Below are positions 21,603 through 32,334 of a DNA stretch of 64,000 bases, piece after piece. Source of the DNA: Incurvaria masculella (lineage: Eukaryota; Arthropoda; Insecta; Lepidoptera; Incurvariidae); NCBI GenBank assembly GCA_946894095.1, contig OX335641.1, positions 14,774,501-14,838,500 of the forward strand, written 5' to 3'. Each line of letters opens with the position of its first letter. The first letter of the stretch is position 1. The notes under the pieces were generated by a model that saw only the letters and a program-made list of their open reading frames with translations, did no database searches and was not told the origin of the DNA. The position numbers and the translations under genes are program-made.

Positions 21603-23225
21603 ATTATAAAACACTAGGGGGTGGCGTGTCTGTAATTTTGGAATTTTACAAAAAATATTTTTCGAGGGGCTAATACTAACGAAACGGATGATAAAAAACT
21701 ACCTTTCATAAGTGTTTTTCTGTCTGTCTTCAACAATGTTTGGCTGCTTTTTACGATGAAACGGCTAATTATATTTAGGTGCTATAACCTCCATGGCTAT
21801 AATAGAATAAAGCACATCTCGAAGAAGTTTTTGCCAAATATCATCACGATATGTTAAAAAATTAGGGAGTAGTGAGCGAAAACGTAAATGACCTCTTTTG
21901 ACCACCGAATTGACGCGTTTGCGGGGAGGTATCTCGGCGGCCGAGCCTAATTCTCACAATCACGTTAATGTGAGCGGCGAGCAGATCGTATTATATCGAA
22001 CTTTAACGCGAGCGGAGCTGCGGGCACAGCTATGTAATCATAAACACCTGTAATATTATAAAATAGTCTAATCTTATACGTCAAGATTGAATTGTAGTTA
22101 GAGGCTATTTTTATTTGATTTCATTTTATTTATACATGAATGATTTAGAAGATCGGTTAGATCTTATTCTGCAACTTTCTACAGTGAATAGGTGGATTGA
22201 AAAGAGACGGAGAGATGGCGTTATCTAGCTCCGAAGAACATTTACCATGGTACAACGATAGAACACAGATTAGACAGATAATGACAGAGAACTGACATTA
22301 TTCGGAGTTGGAGGGTCTCTAAGTTCTGGGATACCTCGGGGTCGTCGACGAAACGCACGGCACGATGCGGTATCGAGTCCAAGGAGCCAAGCAGGTACTT
22401 AGATTATTCGTCCCACGTGATTGGCTGATGATAGAACATATAAGATGATCAGTGACATAGACGACTGACCCGACCCACCTTTAAAAAAGTCAAATACGAA
22501 AGTGTTTACTAGCAGAGTGGCATTCTAAAGTGAATTCTCTGTTGCAGGGCCCTAGACATCCTATGTAATCCAATCAACTAGAAAGGCTTATGCAAGGGTG
22601 TGTGCTCTGAAAAATATGGCTTGAGTGACCTGTCCGTTCTGAGCTGCCAACTCGAGCTTTTAAAAATCGTTAATTCAAACCTTATCGCGTCGTCATCAAC
22701 CTCTCTGTGGAATGGAACGGTTTTTCTTTATTCGGTTAATTTTTTTTTAGTTTGGAACGACTTGTTCTCAAATCAAACTCGTATTTTTAATTTTAAGTTC
22801 TTTAAGGATATATTGTATTTTCATTATTTTATGAGCTCAAAGTAAATAAATCTTTGCATACATAATAATAACCAACCCTGAGCTTGAACTCACAGAGAAC
22901 CTTGGCATATAGAAACATAAAATGCCAACGAAGCTTGCGGAAAAAACAGGTCCTTTTTATTTTATATTTTTAAACAATCTTATACATAATAGTCTAATTA
23001 TTATACTGAACCAGGTTGTCTTATAAAAACTATTGCTAACATTAGTTAATCACTTAAGTATGAACATACGATGAAATAATTTTTTTTTAAAGTTATTATA
23101 AAAGTGTTGAAAATCAAGGTTTTTAGGGGACTGTGGTCAGAGAATACAATGAAATAAATACTTGTATGTGTATACTTCCATTTGTACCAAGCCATAACTC
23201 TTACTTATTCTGTGCCATAACCATA
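21603..23225. other. Gene-free, likely repeat-derived
   Basis: The block ATGAATGATTTAGAAGATCGG at 22137 resembles ATGAATGATCTAGAGGATCG at 18255, so part of this region belongs to an unclassified interspersed repeat. No coding exon recognised. Confidence 0.4.
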
Positions 23226-23460
23226 GCCTGTGGTCATACTTTTGTCAAAGACCGTGGGTTCAATACCGAGGCTTTTTTGAATTAAATGAAGCTATATTGT
23301 ATACATTGAATGAAATATGGTCGAAGCGGCAATGAAGCATTTTCCCTCCTTTATGTAAGAAAGGTCCTGGCCATGGCACCTATTTCCTTCGGGAAAGCCT
23401 CGTAATGAACTAATATCACGTCCATAGAAGCAATATCAGCCATCCATGCCAACCAAAAAC
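23225..23460 (+). repeat. Diverged SINE
   Basis: A B-box-like GGGTTCAATACCG, then GGTCGAAGCGGCAATGAAG, GGTCCTGGCCATGGCACC and CAGCCATCCATGCC in the family order, with many substitutions. Confidence 0.7.
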
Positions 23461-23734
23461 GGTACACGTATTTTTCTGATGTTGAAAATGTTAAATACGC
23501 CACCATTCGTATAATATACCACAGTCATCAAACTATACATTAATACGTGTAGTTTGATAACAGTGTTGTATTATTACATTGGAAAGGTTTTTGAAAGCTT
23601 TTTATTACCTCATACGCATGCTAATGTTATGATGTCATAAAAATAAACCAAGCTATAAATGTAATATATTTAATTATGTTTACCATTCGGCAAAACTCAT
23701 TTAGCGCTAATATTGTTTATACCCTCATTGCTAG

Positions 23735-24132
23735 ATTTTTTTATGGAACCTGATATGGAATACTTATACCACACAACTACCAGCATCTATTGCCCAATGA
23801 ATTAAGTGCCATGCCAGGACCTTCTCTTCATGACACGGCTACATTACTAGATAAAAAACCGAGAGACAATTTTTCATTGCCGCTTCAACTATAGTTTCAT
23901 TCAATGCGGTGGTATCAACCCGGACGGGCTTGGTACCACCGCCCGTGGTACCAAACTGTAGGGGAAGAGGGACCTACAGTTTTAAATGGCTTCCTAATTA
24001 TGAAACATCTCGCATTCGTAACGTAATGCACTTATCCAACTCGGAAAGAGAAAGAGAATGACCGGGCCGAGTATTCGAACCCACAACATATCGCATGGAA
24101 GGCAAGTCCTCTAGCCCCTACACCACGAGCTG
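23735..24132 (-). repeat. Near-complete SINE, tRNA head
   Basis: The reversed family blocks end with CCCTACACCACGAGCTG. On the minus strand the head gives a tRNA-like GTGTAGGGGCTAGAGG A-box region and GGGTTCGAATACTC as B box. Confidence 0.75.
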
Positions 24133-24700
24133 TTCGCATACAGAAGTGAGGCATGATTTGAGCAGAGAATATACGGCTAAACAAGTAATCCGTAGTGCAC
24201 ACATCCTCTCTCTAACTTAGTCACATACACACTAACTCTCTTACACATACACACACCATCATATTTCACCATTACTATACCAATGTTGATAACATAAACT
24301 ATGTATATTAATATATTTAAAAATGTTATTTGTAATATTTTTTTTGCTATAAGTTATTCCAGAAATGCCCTACCCGCTCAAATCAAATTAACAGGAATAA
24401 CTACCCACTGCTCCCTACTAACAGTCTACGGGCTAGTTTAGGGAGCAGGGTGTATACATGGTTATGGGCCAATCTATATGACATATTGCATACAAAATTA
24501 TTTTCTGTATTTTATGGCTTTATTTTTTGAAAAATAAAACATTTTTATTTTTTTTATAATTTACGTGCAACATGTCCAGCGATGTCTAAAGGAAGCAACT
24601 GCCTAACGAGAACATTGCGCAAAAAATAAGATATCATAACGATCATTAAGGAGGTTTTAATATCATCCGGACAGCCAGAAAAATAGTCATATGAAATTCT
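24133..24700. other. Unclassified AT-rich stretch
   Basis: Contains ACACATACACACACC runs and a segment near 24360-24460 that looks repeat-derived. No gene recognised. Confidence 0.4.
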
Positions 24701-24711
24701 TCAAATTTGAT

Positions 24712-24785
24712 TTTTTATGGCGATTGACATGGATGGCTTATGCCACACCTATACTGTTATGGTGAGTGATGTGTTGGTTCCGGCA
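24712..24785 (-). repeat. SINE tail fragment
   Basis: GACATGGATGGCTTATGCCACAC is the reversed SINE tail. It is truncated next to the fold-back element. Confidence 0.6.
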
Positions 24786-24800
24786 CGTAATAAAAAAAAA

Positions 24801-25433
24801 ATAACCGACTTCAAAGAAAAAGCACTAAAAAGAAAAAAATAATTTTCATTTTTGTAGTTACGATTTCTGTTATTTTTTGAGTCGGCGTCAGCCGGGCACG
24901 CGCTGCGCCAATCAAGAGAACCTAACCTAACCTTACCTAACCTAACCTAACCTAACCTAACCTAAACTTGGCTGACACCGACTCAAAAAATAACAGAAAT
25001 CGTAACTACAAAAATGAAAATTATTTTTTACTTTTTAGTGCTTTTTCTTTGAAGTCGGTTATTTTTTTTGTTATTTTTTTTTTTGTTTATTTTTAGTGAA
25101 TCTGAAGTACACTTACTAATTTGTACACGTCCTTTCCAATAAAAAAAGAATCACCGAAATCGGTTGGCGTTATATTGAGTTATTAGTCCATTTGTCGCGC
25201 ACATCTTAATACAAATTTAAGACTTTTAGATTTTCTCATGGATATCATTGTCAAAACTTAACCAAATTAAAATGGGACCACTTCGGAAGCACTAGCTATC
25301 ATCTAAAAAAATAATCATCAAAATCGGTTCACCCAGGCAAAAGTTATGAGGTAACAAACATAAAAAAAAAAACAAAAAAACCAAAAAAAAAACACATACG
25401 AATTGGTAACCTCCTCCTTTTTTGAAGTCGGTT
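24801..25433. mobile_element. ACCGACTTCAAA-ended element with fold-back and telomere-type repeat
   Basis: Outer ends ACCGACTTCAAAG (24804) and TTTTTGAAGTCGGTT (ends 25433) are inverted. Inside, 24801-24893 and 24970-25062 are 93-bp near-perfect inverted arms. Their loop carries CACGCGCTGCGCCAATCAAG and nine CCTAA-type units. The right part has TTATTAGTCCATTTGTCGCG and AAATCGGTT blocks. No coding capacity. Confidence 0.7.
24921..24965 (-). repeat. Interstitial telomere-type repeat (TTAGG)9
   Basis: Nine consecutive 5-bp units on the plus strand: eight CCTAA and one CCTTA. TTAGG is the canonical insect telomere unit. They sit between the inverted arms at 24801-24893 and 24970-25062. Confidence 0.85.
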
Positions 25434-25439
25434 AAAAAG

Positions 25440-25660
25440 AACACAAGTAGTTCCACGTGTTTGTCCGGTCAATTTCGTTTTGAGGGATACGTCTTTTGTA
25501 ACCACGGTCGAAGCGACAAATTGAGCGTGTTTTCCATCCAGTTCGATGTAGCCGTACAAAATTAGATTGGTTCTGGTTAGGCACCTCGTTTCCAGCCCAT
25601 GTGGTTTGTGATGAATGAATATACCCATGAAATAGCCGTTTATTATGTAAAAAAAATATG
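25440..25660 (+). repeat. Diverged SINE
   Basis: CGGTCGAAGCGACAAATTGAG, GTTTTCCATCCAGTTCGATGTAGCCG, GGTTCTGGTTAGGCACC, then degraded tail. The head is missing. Confidence 0.6.
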
Positions 25661-25854
25661 AAAACTATATATTTATGTAAACGAAGTATTTGCCATTATT
25701 GTATGTTAAATTTCGATCTATAAATAATTTTAAAATATTTCAAAATTTAATTTCGATAGTATTGGTCACGGTATTCACACATTATTAACACCGATCTCCG
25801 TAATTGACACGTAGCGCTCTTAGTATATTCATGTACCCTTGCAAAACTATCCCA

Positions 25855-26099
25855 GAAAAACAGGCCAAGTGCGAGTCGGACTCGCACACGAAGGGTTTCG
25901 TACCATCAACACCAAAATTAATTTTTATTATTTTTTGATTTTACCAATTTGTTGTTATAGCGGCAAAAGAATACACACTCTGTGAAAATTTCAGCTCCCT
26001 ACCTATTGCTGTTCATGAGATACAGCCCTGTGACAGACGGACAGCGGAGGCTTAGTAATAGGGTTCCGTTTTCACCCTACAGTTTTACGGAACCCTAAA
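25855..26099 (+). repeat. GGGTTCCGTACC-family repeat
   Basis: Starts CAGGCCAAGTGCGAGTCGG, contains TTGTTATAGCGGCAAAAG and CATGAGATACAGCCCTGTG, and ends TTTACGGAACCCTAAAAA. The GGAC run is short. Confidence 0.85.
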
Positions 26100-27254
26100 A
26101 AGCAAATCAATGACGTAAAATTAAAATATTTCCTCATAAAATATTATGCTGAATGGTTGGCGAGACGTGGTTCCTGTGACTAAATAAAATCACAGTAACT
26201 GTATGGTTTCAGCAATCAGTCTCGTTGTCAACGTAGCGACGAACGACGATAATGTGACGAGCAAACACTATCATATAAACATAATGTCGTGTTGTATTAA
26301 TACTAATTTCAAGTGTACATTGGTCTGGCTACTTACAAGTGTCCTCCTAGGAACACAGAACGTTTTCTATCTGAGACCCACGCGCTAAGGCCGTCGTGAA
26401 GTCACAGAAAATGTAAGAAATGCATTCTTTGTCCATTGGCCAAGGCACAATTTTGCACGGCGACATCCATTAAAATAGCGAAATCGTCTTCCAGGCCCTA
26501 ACGTTTCCCTACCCCTAAGCGTTGTCAGATTTTAATCAAAATTTTTATATCACTTCAGCAAGCTTCATTCTATGTCCGTACGTTATTATTATTTTTTTGT
26601 AAATATCTGTATTTTTTAGTAAAAAAAAAGATCGAAAATTAACATAAAAATAGACAACTTTTTTCTTATGTTTCTTAACCAATATTTTGCAAAAAGGTAT
26701 ATTAAGAAAATTAAAACGTACAGACATAGATTGCTATAATTTATTTTAGAATCAAAAGTTTCAATACATAGTAAAACATTAAGAGCATGTAAACAGTGGG
26801 GAATTGATAGGGTAACGATTCTCTTAACAGTTGGAGCCAATTAATCAAATTCAAGCATCAAAATGACAAATCAGAAGCTGTGTTCTTTGCTGTAAGGTAC
26901 AAACGCACGGAGGTGCTGCGATCCCACGAGTCCTCGTTCGGCGATCTTCGGGAGGCTTCAAGTCTTCAAGACTTCTGTGAAGCTAAACCGACAGTCACCT
27001 CTGTCGTTTTTCGTCGCTTAAATGCCACTGCCTGCCACTACCGGCCGGCTGCGAGCTCTGCGATCATCACCTACCCTGGTAATTGCTACTGCCTCTCTTC
27101 GTAATCCCATGATACGGAACTGGTCGAACAATATGCACTTGGGTAGCCGCCCTCATCAATCTTTACTGACCTCTTTTGCTGCTCAGAGCCACCTTTTCTA
27201 CTTTCACAAAGTCTGCAAAAATGCTTAGACCGGCCGCAAATTATACTATTTCTT
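26100..27254. other. Gene-free stretch, nothing recognised
   Basis: AT-rich, with a moderately GC-rich part at 26.9-27.2 kb whose open frames (68-74 codons) carry no recognisable domain and overlap in several frames. Confidence 0.45.
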
Positions 27255-27525
27255 AAAACCTGACATGGATGGCTGATAACACACGACTACCGTTATGATA
27301 TTAGCCCAATACACCACATTCCCGAAGGAATTAGGTGCCATGCCAGGACTTTCCCTATTTGAGTACGGCTACATTGGACTGGATGGAAAACACGGTAAAT
27401 TTTTCATTGCCGCTTCGACCATATTTTCATCCAATGCGATGGTACCAACCCTGTCGGGCTTTAACCCTACCACGTAGCAGGGGAAGGGGAACTTCATTTT
27501 TACATGGGTTCCGAACCACGAACCA
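27255..27525 (-). repeat. SINE, head truncated
   Basis: The reversed tail and body are well conserved: CCTGACATGGATGGCTGATA, GGTGCCATGCCAGGACTTTCC, GCCGCTTCGACCAT. Open frames across it are by-products. Confidence 0.85.
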
Positions 27526-27724
27526 GTGACGACCTACGCTCCTTGCCAATTGTCTGTAATCAAGATGGGCAGGTAGCCCGCGCCGCGGAGCCCCCATTGT
27601 TACCTCAAGCGAGACATCGGGGAATTCTCTTCGTCGCACTCCCCTTGGGCCTTCGATTCCAATATGGCGTATCCTTGGAAGATTTTTAGGGCGTCATGTT
27701 GGCCATGTTTATATGTTCGTTAAA
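27526..27724. other. Unclassified 200-bp segment
   Basis: A moderately GC-rich stretch. On the minus strand one frame reads RRREFPDVSLEVTMGAPRRG, which has the look of repeat-derived coding, but I cannot assign a family. Confidence 0.3.
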
Positions 27725-27727
27725 GTA

Positions 27728-27830
27728 ATATAGCCTCAGTAGCCCAATGGCGCGACGCCTGACGATTTGGTAAGCTGGGTGAAGCACCTCTGAACACCCG
27801 AGAGCCGTTGGGTTCTGGATGTATGACCAT
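27728..27830 (+). repeat. Diverged 5S-derived SINE head
   Basis: CCTCAGTAGCCCAATGGCGCGAC matches the start of the 5S-headed SINEs at 16.58 and 28.75 kb. It continues with a decayed 5S-like stretch ending GGATGTATGACCAT. Confidence 0.55.
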
Positions 27831-27867
27831 TTTTAGGGTTCCGTACCCAAAGGGTTTTTTTTTTTTT

Positions 27868-28752
27868 ATGTGACTGGACATGGATGGCTAATACCACAAG
27901 TTCTGTCATGGTATTAGCCCAACACACCACATAGGAACTAGGTGCCATGCCAGGACCTTCCTTATTCTTCTTCTTCTTTTTGTGTTCCTTGAGAAGTTCT
28001 TTGAAATGAAAATGCCCCCTCTAAATGTTTTACGTGTTTTATAAGATAAAATTGTATCTCGTAATTGAATTTAATTGTGTTGTTAAATAGTTCGTGTGAT
28101 CGTATTTTTGTGTTTTTCTTTAATTGTGTAAAGTAATTTTTTTTTCCCTCGTGTGTTCTCTTTGACAATAATTTAACTAATTGGTCTATGTCATTTTTTT
28201 TTAAGGGTTTACTTACTGTATTTTTTCTGGTTTTATGTATTATGTTTCCTCACTCACGACAAACAGCTGTTGCTCTTACCTTATGTTAGTCGTAAGTGTG
28301 TCCGGACCAGCGTAAAATCAGCGCTGTAGTTCACTCATCAAGAGGGACCTGCAGCACAAAATGCTGAGCTGGCTCCTTTTTTTTCTCCACAAATGTGTAT
28401 TTTGAATTTTGTAAGTGTTCTAAGTTGTGTTGAGAAAAAATAAACGTATTTTCTTTCTTCTTTTCTTTCTTTCTTTCTTATTTTGCACGGCTACATTGAA
28501 CTGGATGGAAAACACGGACAATTTTCATTGCCGCTTCGACCATCGTTCATCCAATGCGATGGTACCAACCCGGGCGGGATAAACCCTACCACCTAGTAAG
28601 TAAGGAAGGGGACCTACAGCTTAACGTGGAATCAGAACCACGGCCAGCCTCTCTCAACGGTCTGGTCACCCATCCAAGACCAGACCGGACCCAGCGTTGC
28701 TTAACTTCGGAGAGCGATCGCCGAAGTGTCGCGCCACTGGGCCACTGAGGCT
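27868..28752 (-). repeat. 5S-headed SINE interrupted by a 0.5-kb insertion
   Basis: The tail (27868-27962) and the body plus head (28480-28752) are one element in reverse. The head reads, on the minus strand, TCCGAAGTTAAGCAACGC and GTCTTGGATGGGTGACC, as in 5S rRNA. The two parts are separated by 27963-28479. Confidence 0.8.
27963..28479 (-). mobile_element. Insertion inside a SINE
   Basis: About 515 bp bounded by TTCTTCTTC-type and TTCTTTCTTTC pyrimidine runs, breaking the SINE at CTTCCTTAT. On the minus strand it would begin with an A/G-rich run. Family not recognised; it could be a retroposed sequence with an A-rich tail. Confidence 0.45.
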
Positions 28753-28754
28753 AA

Positions 28755-29056
28755 CAAAATGGAACCCTATTAGTAAGCCTCCGCTGTCCGTCTGTCCGTC
28801 CGTCCGTCCGTCCGTCCGTCCGTCCGTCTGTCACAGGGCTGTATCTCAGTAACCGTAACAGATAGACAGCTGAAATTTTCACAGATTTTGTATTTATTTT
28901 GCCGCTATAACAACAAACAGGTAAGATTATAAAAGAATTTTAATTAAAGGGGGCCCCCATACAAAAAAACGTGATTTTTTTGTATTATTTTTTGTTCGAT
29001 GGTACGGAACCCTTCGTGTGCGAGTTCGACTCGCACTTGGCCGGTTTTTTAACCTT
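28755..29056 (-). repeat. GGGTTCCGTACC-family repeat, reverse
   Basis: Reverse copy with a long CCGTCCGTCCGTCC run, GGCTGTATCTCAG, TTGCCGCTATAAC and GGTACGGAACCCTTCGTG, ending GCACTTGGCCGGTTTTTT. Confidence 0.85.
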
Positions 29057-29280
29057 TGAGGCTGGCCGCGGTTCGAATTCCACGTAAAACTGTAGGTCCT
29101 CTTCCTTACTTACTAGTCCATTGAATGGACGATGGTCGAAGCGGCAATGACAATCGTCCATGTTTTTCATTTAATGTAGCTGTGTTAAAAAAGGGATGGC
29201 CCTGGCATGGTACGAAATTATTTCGGTAATGCAGTGTGTTGGGCTAATATCATGACAGACGTTGTGGTATTCACAGAACA
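29057..29280 (+). repeat. SINE, partial head
   Basis: B-box-like GGTTCGAATTCC, then GATGGTCGAAGCGGCAATGAC, GGCCCTGGCATGG and GTGTTGGGCTAATATCATGAC, ending before the A tail. Confidence 0.75.
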
Positions 29281-29656
29281 AATTAGAAATCTATATCAAA
29301 AAAATGCAAAAAATACGATACCGGATATCACATATAGTTCTCCATGTTTATGTTTTCTGAAGGTTACAAAACTTTGTATGTGTAATGTAAACTACTCAAA
29401 ATGGTAAGCGGCAGTATTCAGAATGGGACAACTAAAGCTATTTTTAATTAATTGAAAAATGAAATTTGTGTGTCGGTTCTTCTCGAACCGACAGATTGAT
29501 AACATGTCAAGTATAGGTATCCTATACCTATGCATAAGAAATTAAATGAAATTGCCAGAATTATCGCAATGGTAAGTTAGCGGGTTAAGCAGCCGTAGCA
29601 TACTACGTCTCGAGCCTTGCTTCCAGTGTAGCCCTGGGACGAACCGAGTCCTTTCC

Positions 29657-30370
29657 CTTTTCAAGCCCCAGCGCGCATTTCTGCGCAGCCTCTGGTGCTG
29701 GGAAGAAGAATAACTTGGTTCGTCCCGGGGGGCTATATGTGGGCGTCGCTATGTTACAACACTTGGAGACTACTGTTTCAAGCGCCAGCGCGCATTTCTG
29801 CGCAGCCGGCTGGTGCTGGGAAGAAGAATAACTTGGTTCGTCCCGGGGGGCTGTATGTGGGCGTCGCTATGTTACAACACTTGGAGACTACTGTTTCAAG
29901 CGCCAGCGCGCATTTCTGCGCAGCCGGCTGGTGCTGGGAAGAAGAATAACTTGGTTCGTCCCCGGGGGCTGTATGTGGGCGTCGCTATGTTACAACACTT
30001 GGAGACTACTGTTTCAAGCGCCAGCGCGCATTTCTGCGCAGCCGGCTGGTGCTGGGAAGAAGAATAACTTGGTTCGTCCCGGGGGGCTGTATGTGGGCGT
30101 CGCTATGTTACAACACTTGGAGACTACTGTTTCAAGCGCCAGCGCGCATTTCTGCGCAGCCGGCTGGTGCTGGGAAGAAGAATAACTTGGTTCGTCCCGG
30201 GGGGCTGTATGTGGGCGTCGCTATGTTACAACACTTGGAGACTACTGTTTCAAGCGCCAGCGCGCATTTCTGCGCAGCCGGCTGGTGCTGGGAAGAAGAA
30301 TAACTTGGTTCGTCCCGGGGGGCTGTATGTGGGCGTCGCTATGTTACAACACTTGGAGACTACTGTTTCC
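29657..30370 (+). repeat. 118-bp tandem repeat, six units
   Basis: Exact 118-bp spacing of CAAGCGCCAGCGCGCATTTC, TGGTGCTGGGAAGAAG, TTGGTTCGTCCC and TATGTTACAACACTTGG. Units differ by only a few bases (the first lacks GG before CTGG and has CTATATG for CTGTATG). The repeated 84-codon open frames are a consequence of the unit. The period is not a multiple of three, so no long protein repeat results. Confidence 0.95.
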
Positions 30371-30419
30371 TGCTCATCTTTTGATTAGTTTACTTCATTT
30401 TAGAATATTGGTGACTGAG

Positions 30420-30625
30420 CCTGACATTAGCTACTCTAACTTGCAAACTGTATAGGGGAAGCCCTGGCTGTGGAGAATGAATTAGATACTCTAACTTGAA
30501 AACTATGGATATCGGAAGCCCTGGTTGTAGAGAAGAAATTTGCTACTCTAACTTCAGAATTATAAACATATACTGGAAGCCCTGGCTGTGAAGAATGAAT
30601 TAGCGGCTCTAGCTTTAAAACTATT
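30420..30625 (+). repeat. ~60-bp degenerate tandem repeat
   Basis: Three to four units of TACTCTAACTT..AACT..GGAAGCCCTGG(C/T)TGT(G/A)..GAATGAATTAG, directly after the 118-bp array but unrelated to it in sequence. Confidence 0.85.
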
Positions 30626-30629
30626 GTAA

Positions 30630-31560
30630 GCAATCGTAGGTAACATGTTGTTTCTCTTAAGTAGAAGGAATTCAATAAAAATCAGTGTAAATCTTTAATA
30701 TTTATGCATTTTATTTATAACCGCAACACGTGGTGTAACCTGTTTTATGTAAGTATCTGCTTATTAAGTAAAGTAAGGCAAGATAGTTTGTATATAACAG
30801 CGACATTGAATGAATTCCATTAGATTGGCTCCCGCGAATTAAACATGATGGTATATTACTTATTTTATTTAATAATCATAACAAGGCGTCTAATCATTTA
30901 AGAAATCCTTCCAGACGTTGTAGATGAGGTCACAGAATAAGTAATATGATGAGGTAAAAGTTTTATATTTTGTATGGTTTCTCATTGATTTAGGTTAATT
31001 TTGGGTCCCCCATTTAATGTCAGCCAGATTTTTTAATACACTAATTTTAAAAAAACGAGCACAAAAGTAATTTTTAGATAGCGCAGTTTCAACTCAAGTG
31101 TACAGGTCATTTATAAAAAAACAACATTAACTTAGGAGAAGTGGTAAAAATAAATCCATCGGATCAGTCACTCTGTATAGTGCTAAAACATTTTTTGTGA
31201 CTAACTAAATATTCCTTTATAGAACTTGACACCACATCAACAATAAAAATTAGTACAATTGGGTAAAAGATATCGAACAATTTAATTATGATCAATCGTA
31301 AACAATATTTGATTCAAATATATTTATTATTGTGTACAAGTGGGTACCTGAAATACCTAACCACTGATCTACCTAACATACGTTCCGTAAAACTTTGTAT
31401 TTTTTAACAATAACAATTTGAAACAATACCTATTTAGGATGACGTCTTGATTGATACATGCGGACGCACGAAGATTCAAGTTATGTATATGCTCGTGATC
31501 TAGCTATAGACGAACATTATAACACTTTTTAGATTACCGCGGTCGTTGAATCGTGGAAAG
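30630..31560. other. Gene-free AT-rich stretch
   Basis: No exon, RNA gene or recognised repeat. Open frames are short. Confidence 0.5.
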
Positions 31561-31789
31561 TCACGAAAGGTCAGCCGCTACGCCCGTACAGAGCAGCCGA
31601 ATGACAACTAGGCTCGCTGTTGTCGTAGATTGTAGCTGTAGATGCGGGTATTTGTAGAATTTTCTTAGGTTGCGTTCCTTACTTCAGACGACCGTTAGTA
31701 TGAGCTGCCGAAATCGTCTCCGATATTATGGTCATGCTTGACCTTCCTCAGTGGCTGAAGTATTGTGTTCTACATTGCAGAGAGCTTAA

Positions 31790-32330
31790 GGTGGCCCATC
31801 CCGCTCATCTCCCCATACAAAAGGGGAAAGAAGATCACGCCCATATTTCTTGTCAGAGATCCAAAATTTTGCTCAAAATAGCTTTATTTGATCGAACTAG
31901 ATGTCTGATGACCATTGGCATTGTAAAATTGTGTTTGGTTTCTAAGTTATAAGGTCCGAAAGTTTGCATTTTTCGCGCGTTTTATACAATAACTTTTGAG
32001 GTGGATTACGCAATGATAAAGTAAGAACATCTTAAAAATATTAGTCATCAGACATAGCTTATTTAATAAAGATTTATAATCTATTTGGTTTTTGTTAGAT
32101 TTTTACTACAGCGGTCGTGGTTTACTTTTAGCTATAAGTCGTTTTGAAATTAAAACTTTCGTAAATCTTACCAAATCATACACTATGCACATTGTCTTTT
32201 TTGTGGACATGTTGCATCTTCCTCATTATGGAGCCTGTCTTATTCTTTAAAACAGAGAAGGTCCCAGAGCGCAACAGCACGGTTTTGTACCGTGCCCGCG
32301 AATGAGTTAGGCCCGCCGGGTTGGGCCACC
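31790..32330 (+). mobile_element. GGTGGCCC MITE, copy A (541 bp, TTAA-flanked)
   Basis: Inverted ends GGTGGCCCATCCCG and CGGGTTGGGCCACC, flanked on both sides by TTAA (31786-31789 and 32331-32334). TTAA duplication is the piggyBac signature. No coding sequence. It interrupts a Penelope-like fragment. Confidence 0.85.
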
Positions 32331-32334
32331 TTAA

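Noticed and set aside
27295..27477. Recurring short proteins such as MILAQYTTFPKELGAMPG, seen in many places
   Set aside because: They are translations of the SINE tail in either direction.
29695..30388. Five overlapping 84-codon frames starting MLGRRITWFVPGG
   Set aside because: Produced by the 118-bp tandem unit; no splice signals, no family, and the period breaks the frame.
29657..30625. CRISPR-like array
   Set aside because: Units are contiguous without unique spacers, and the genome is eukaryotic.
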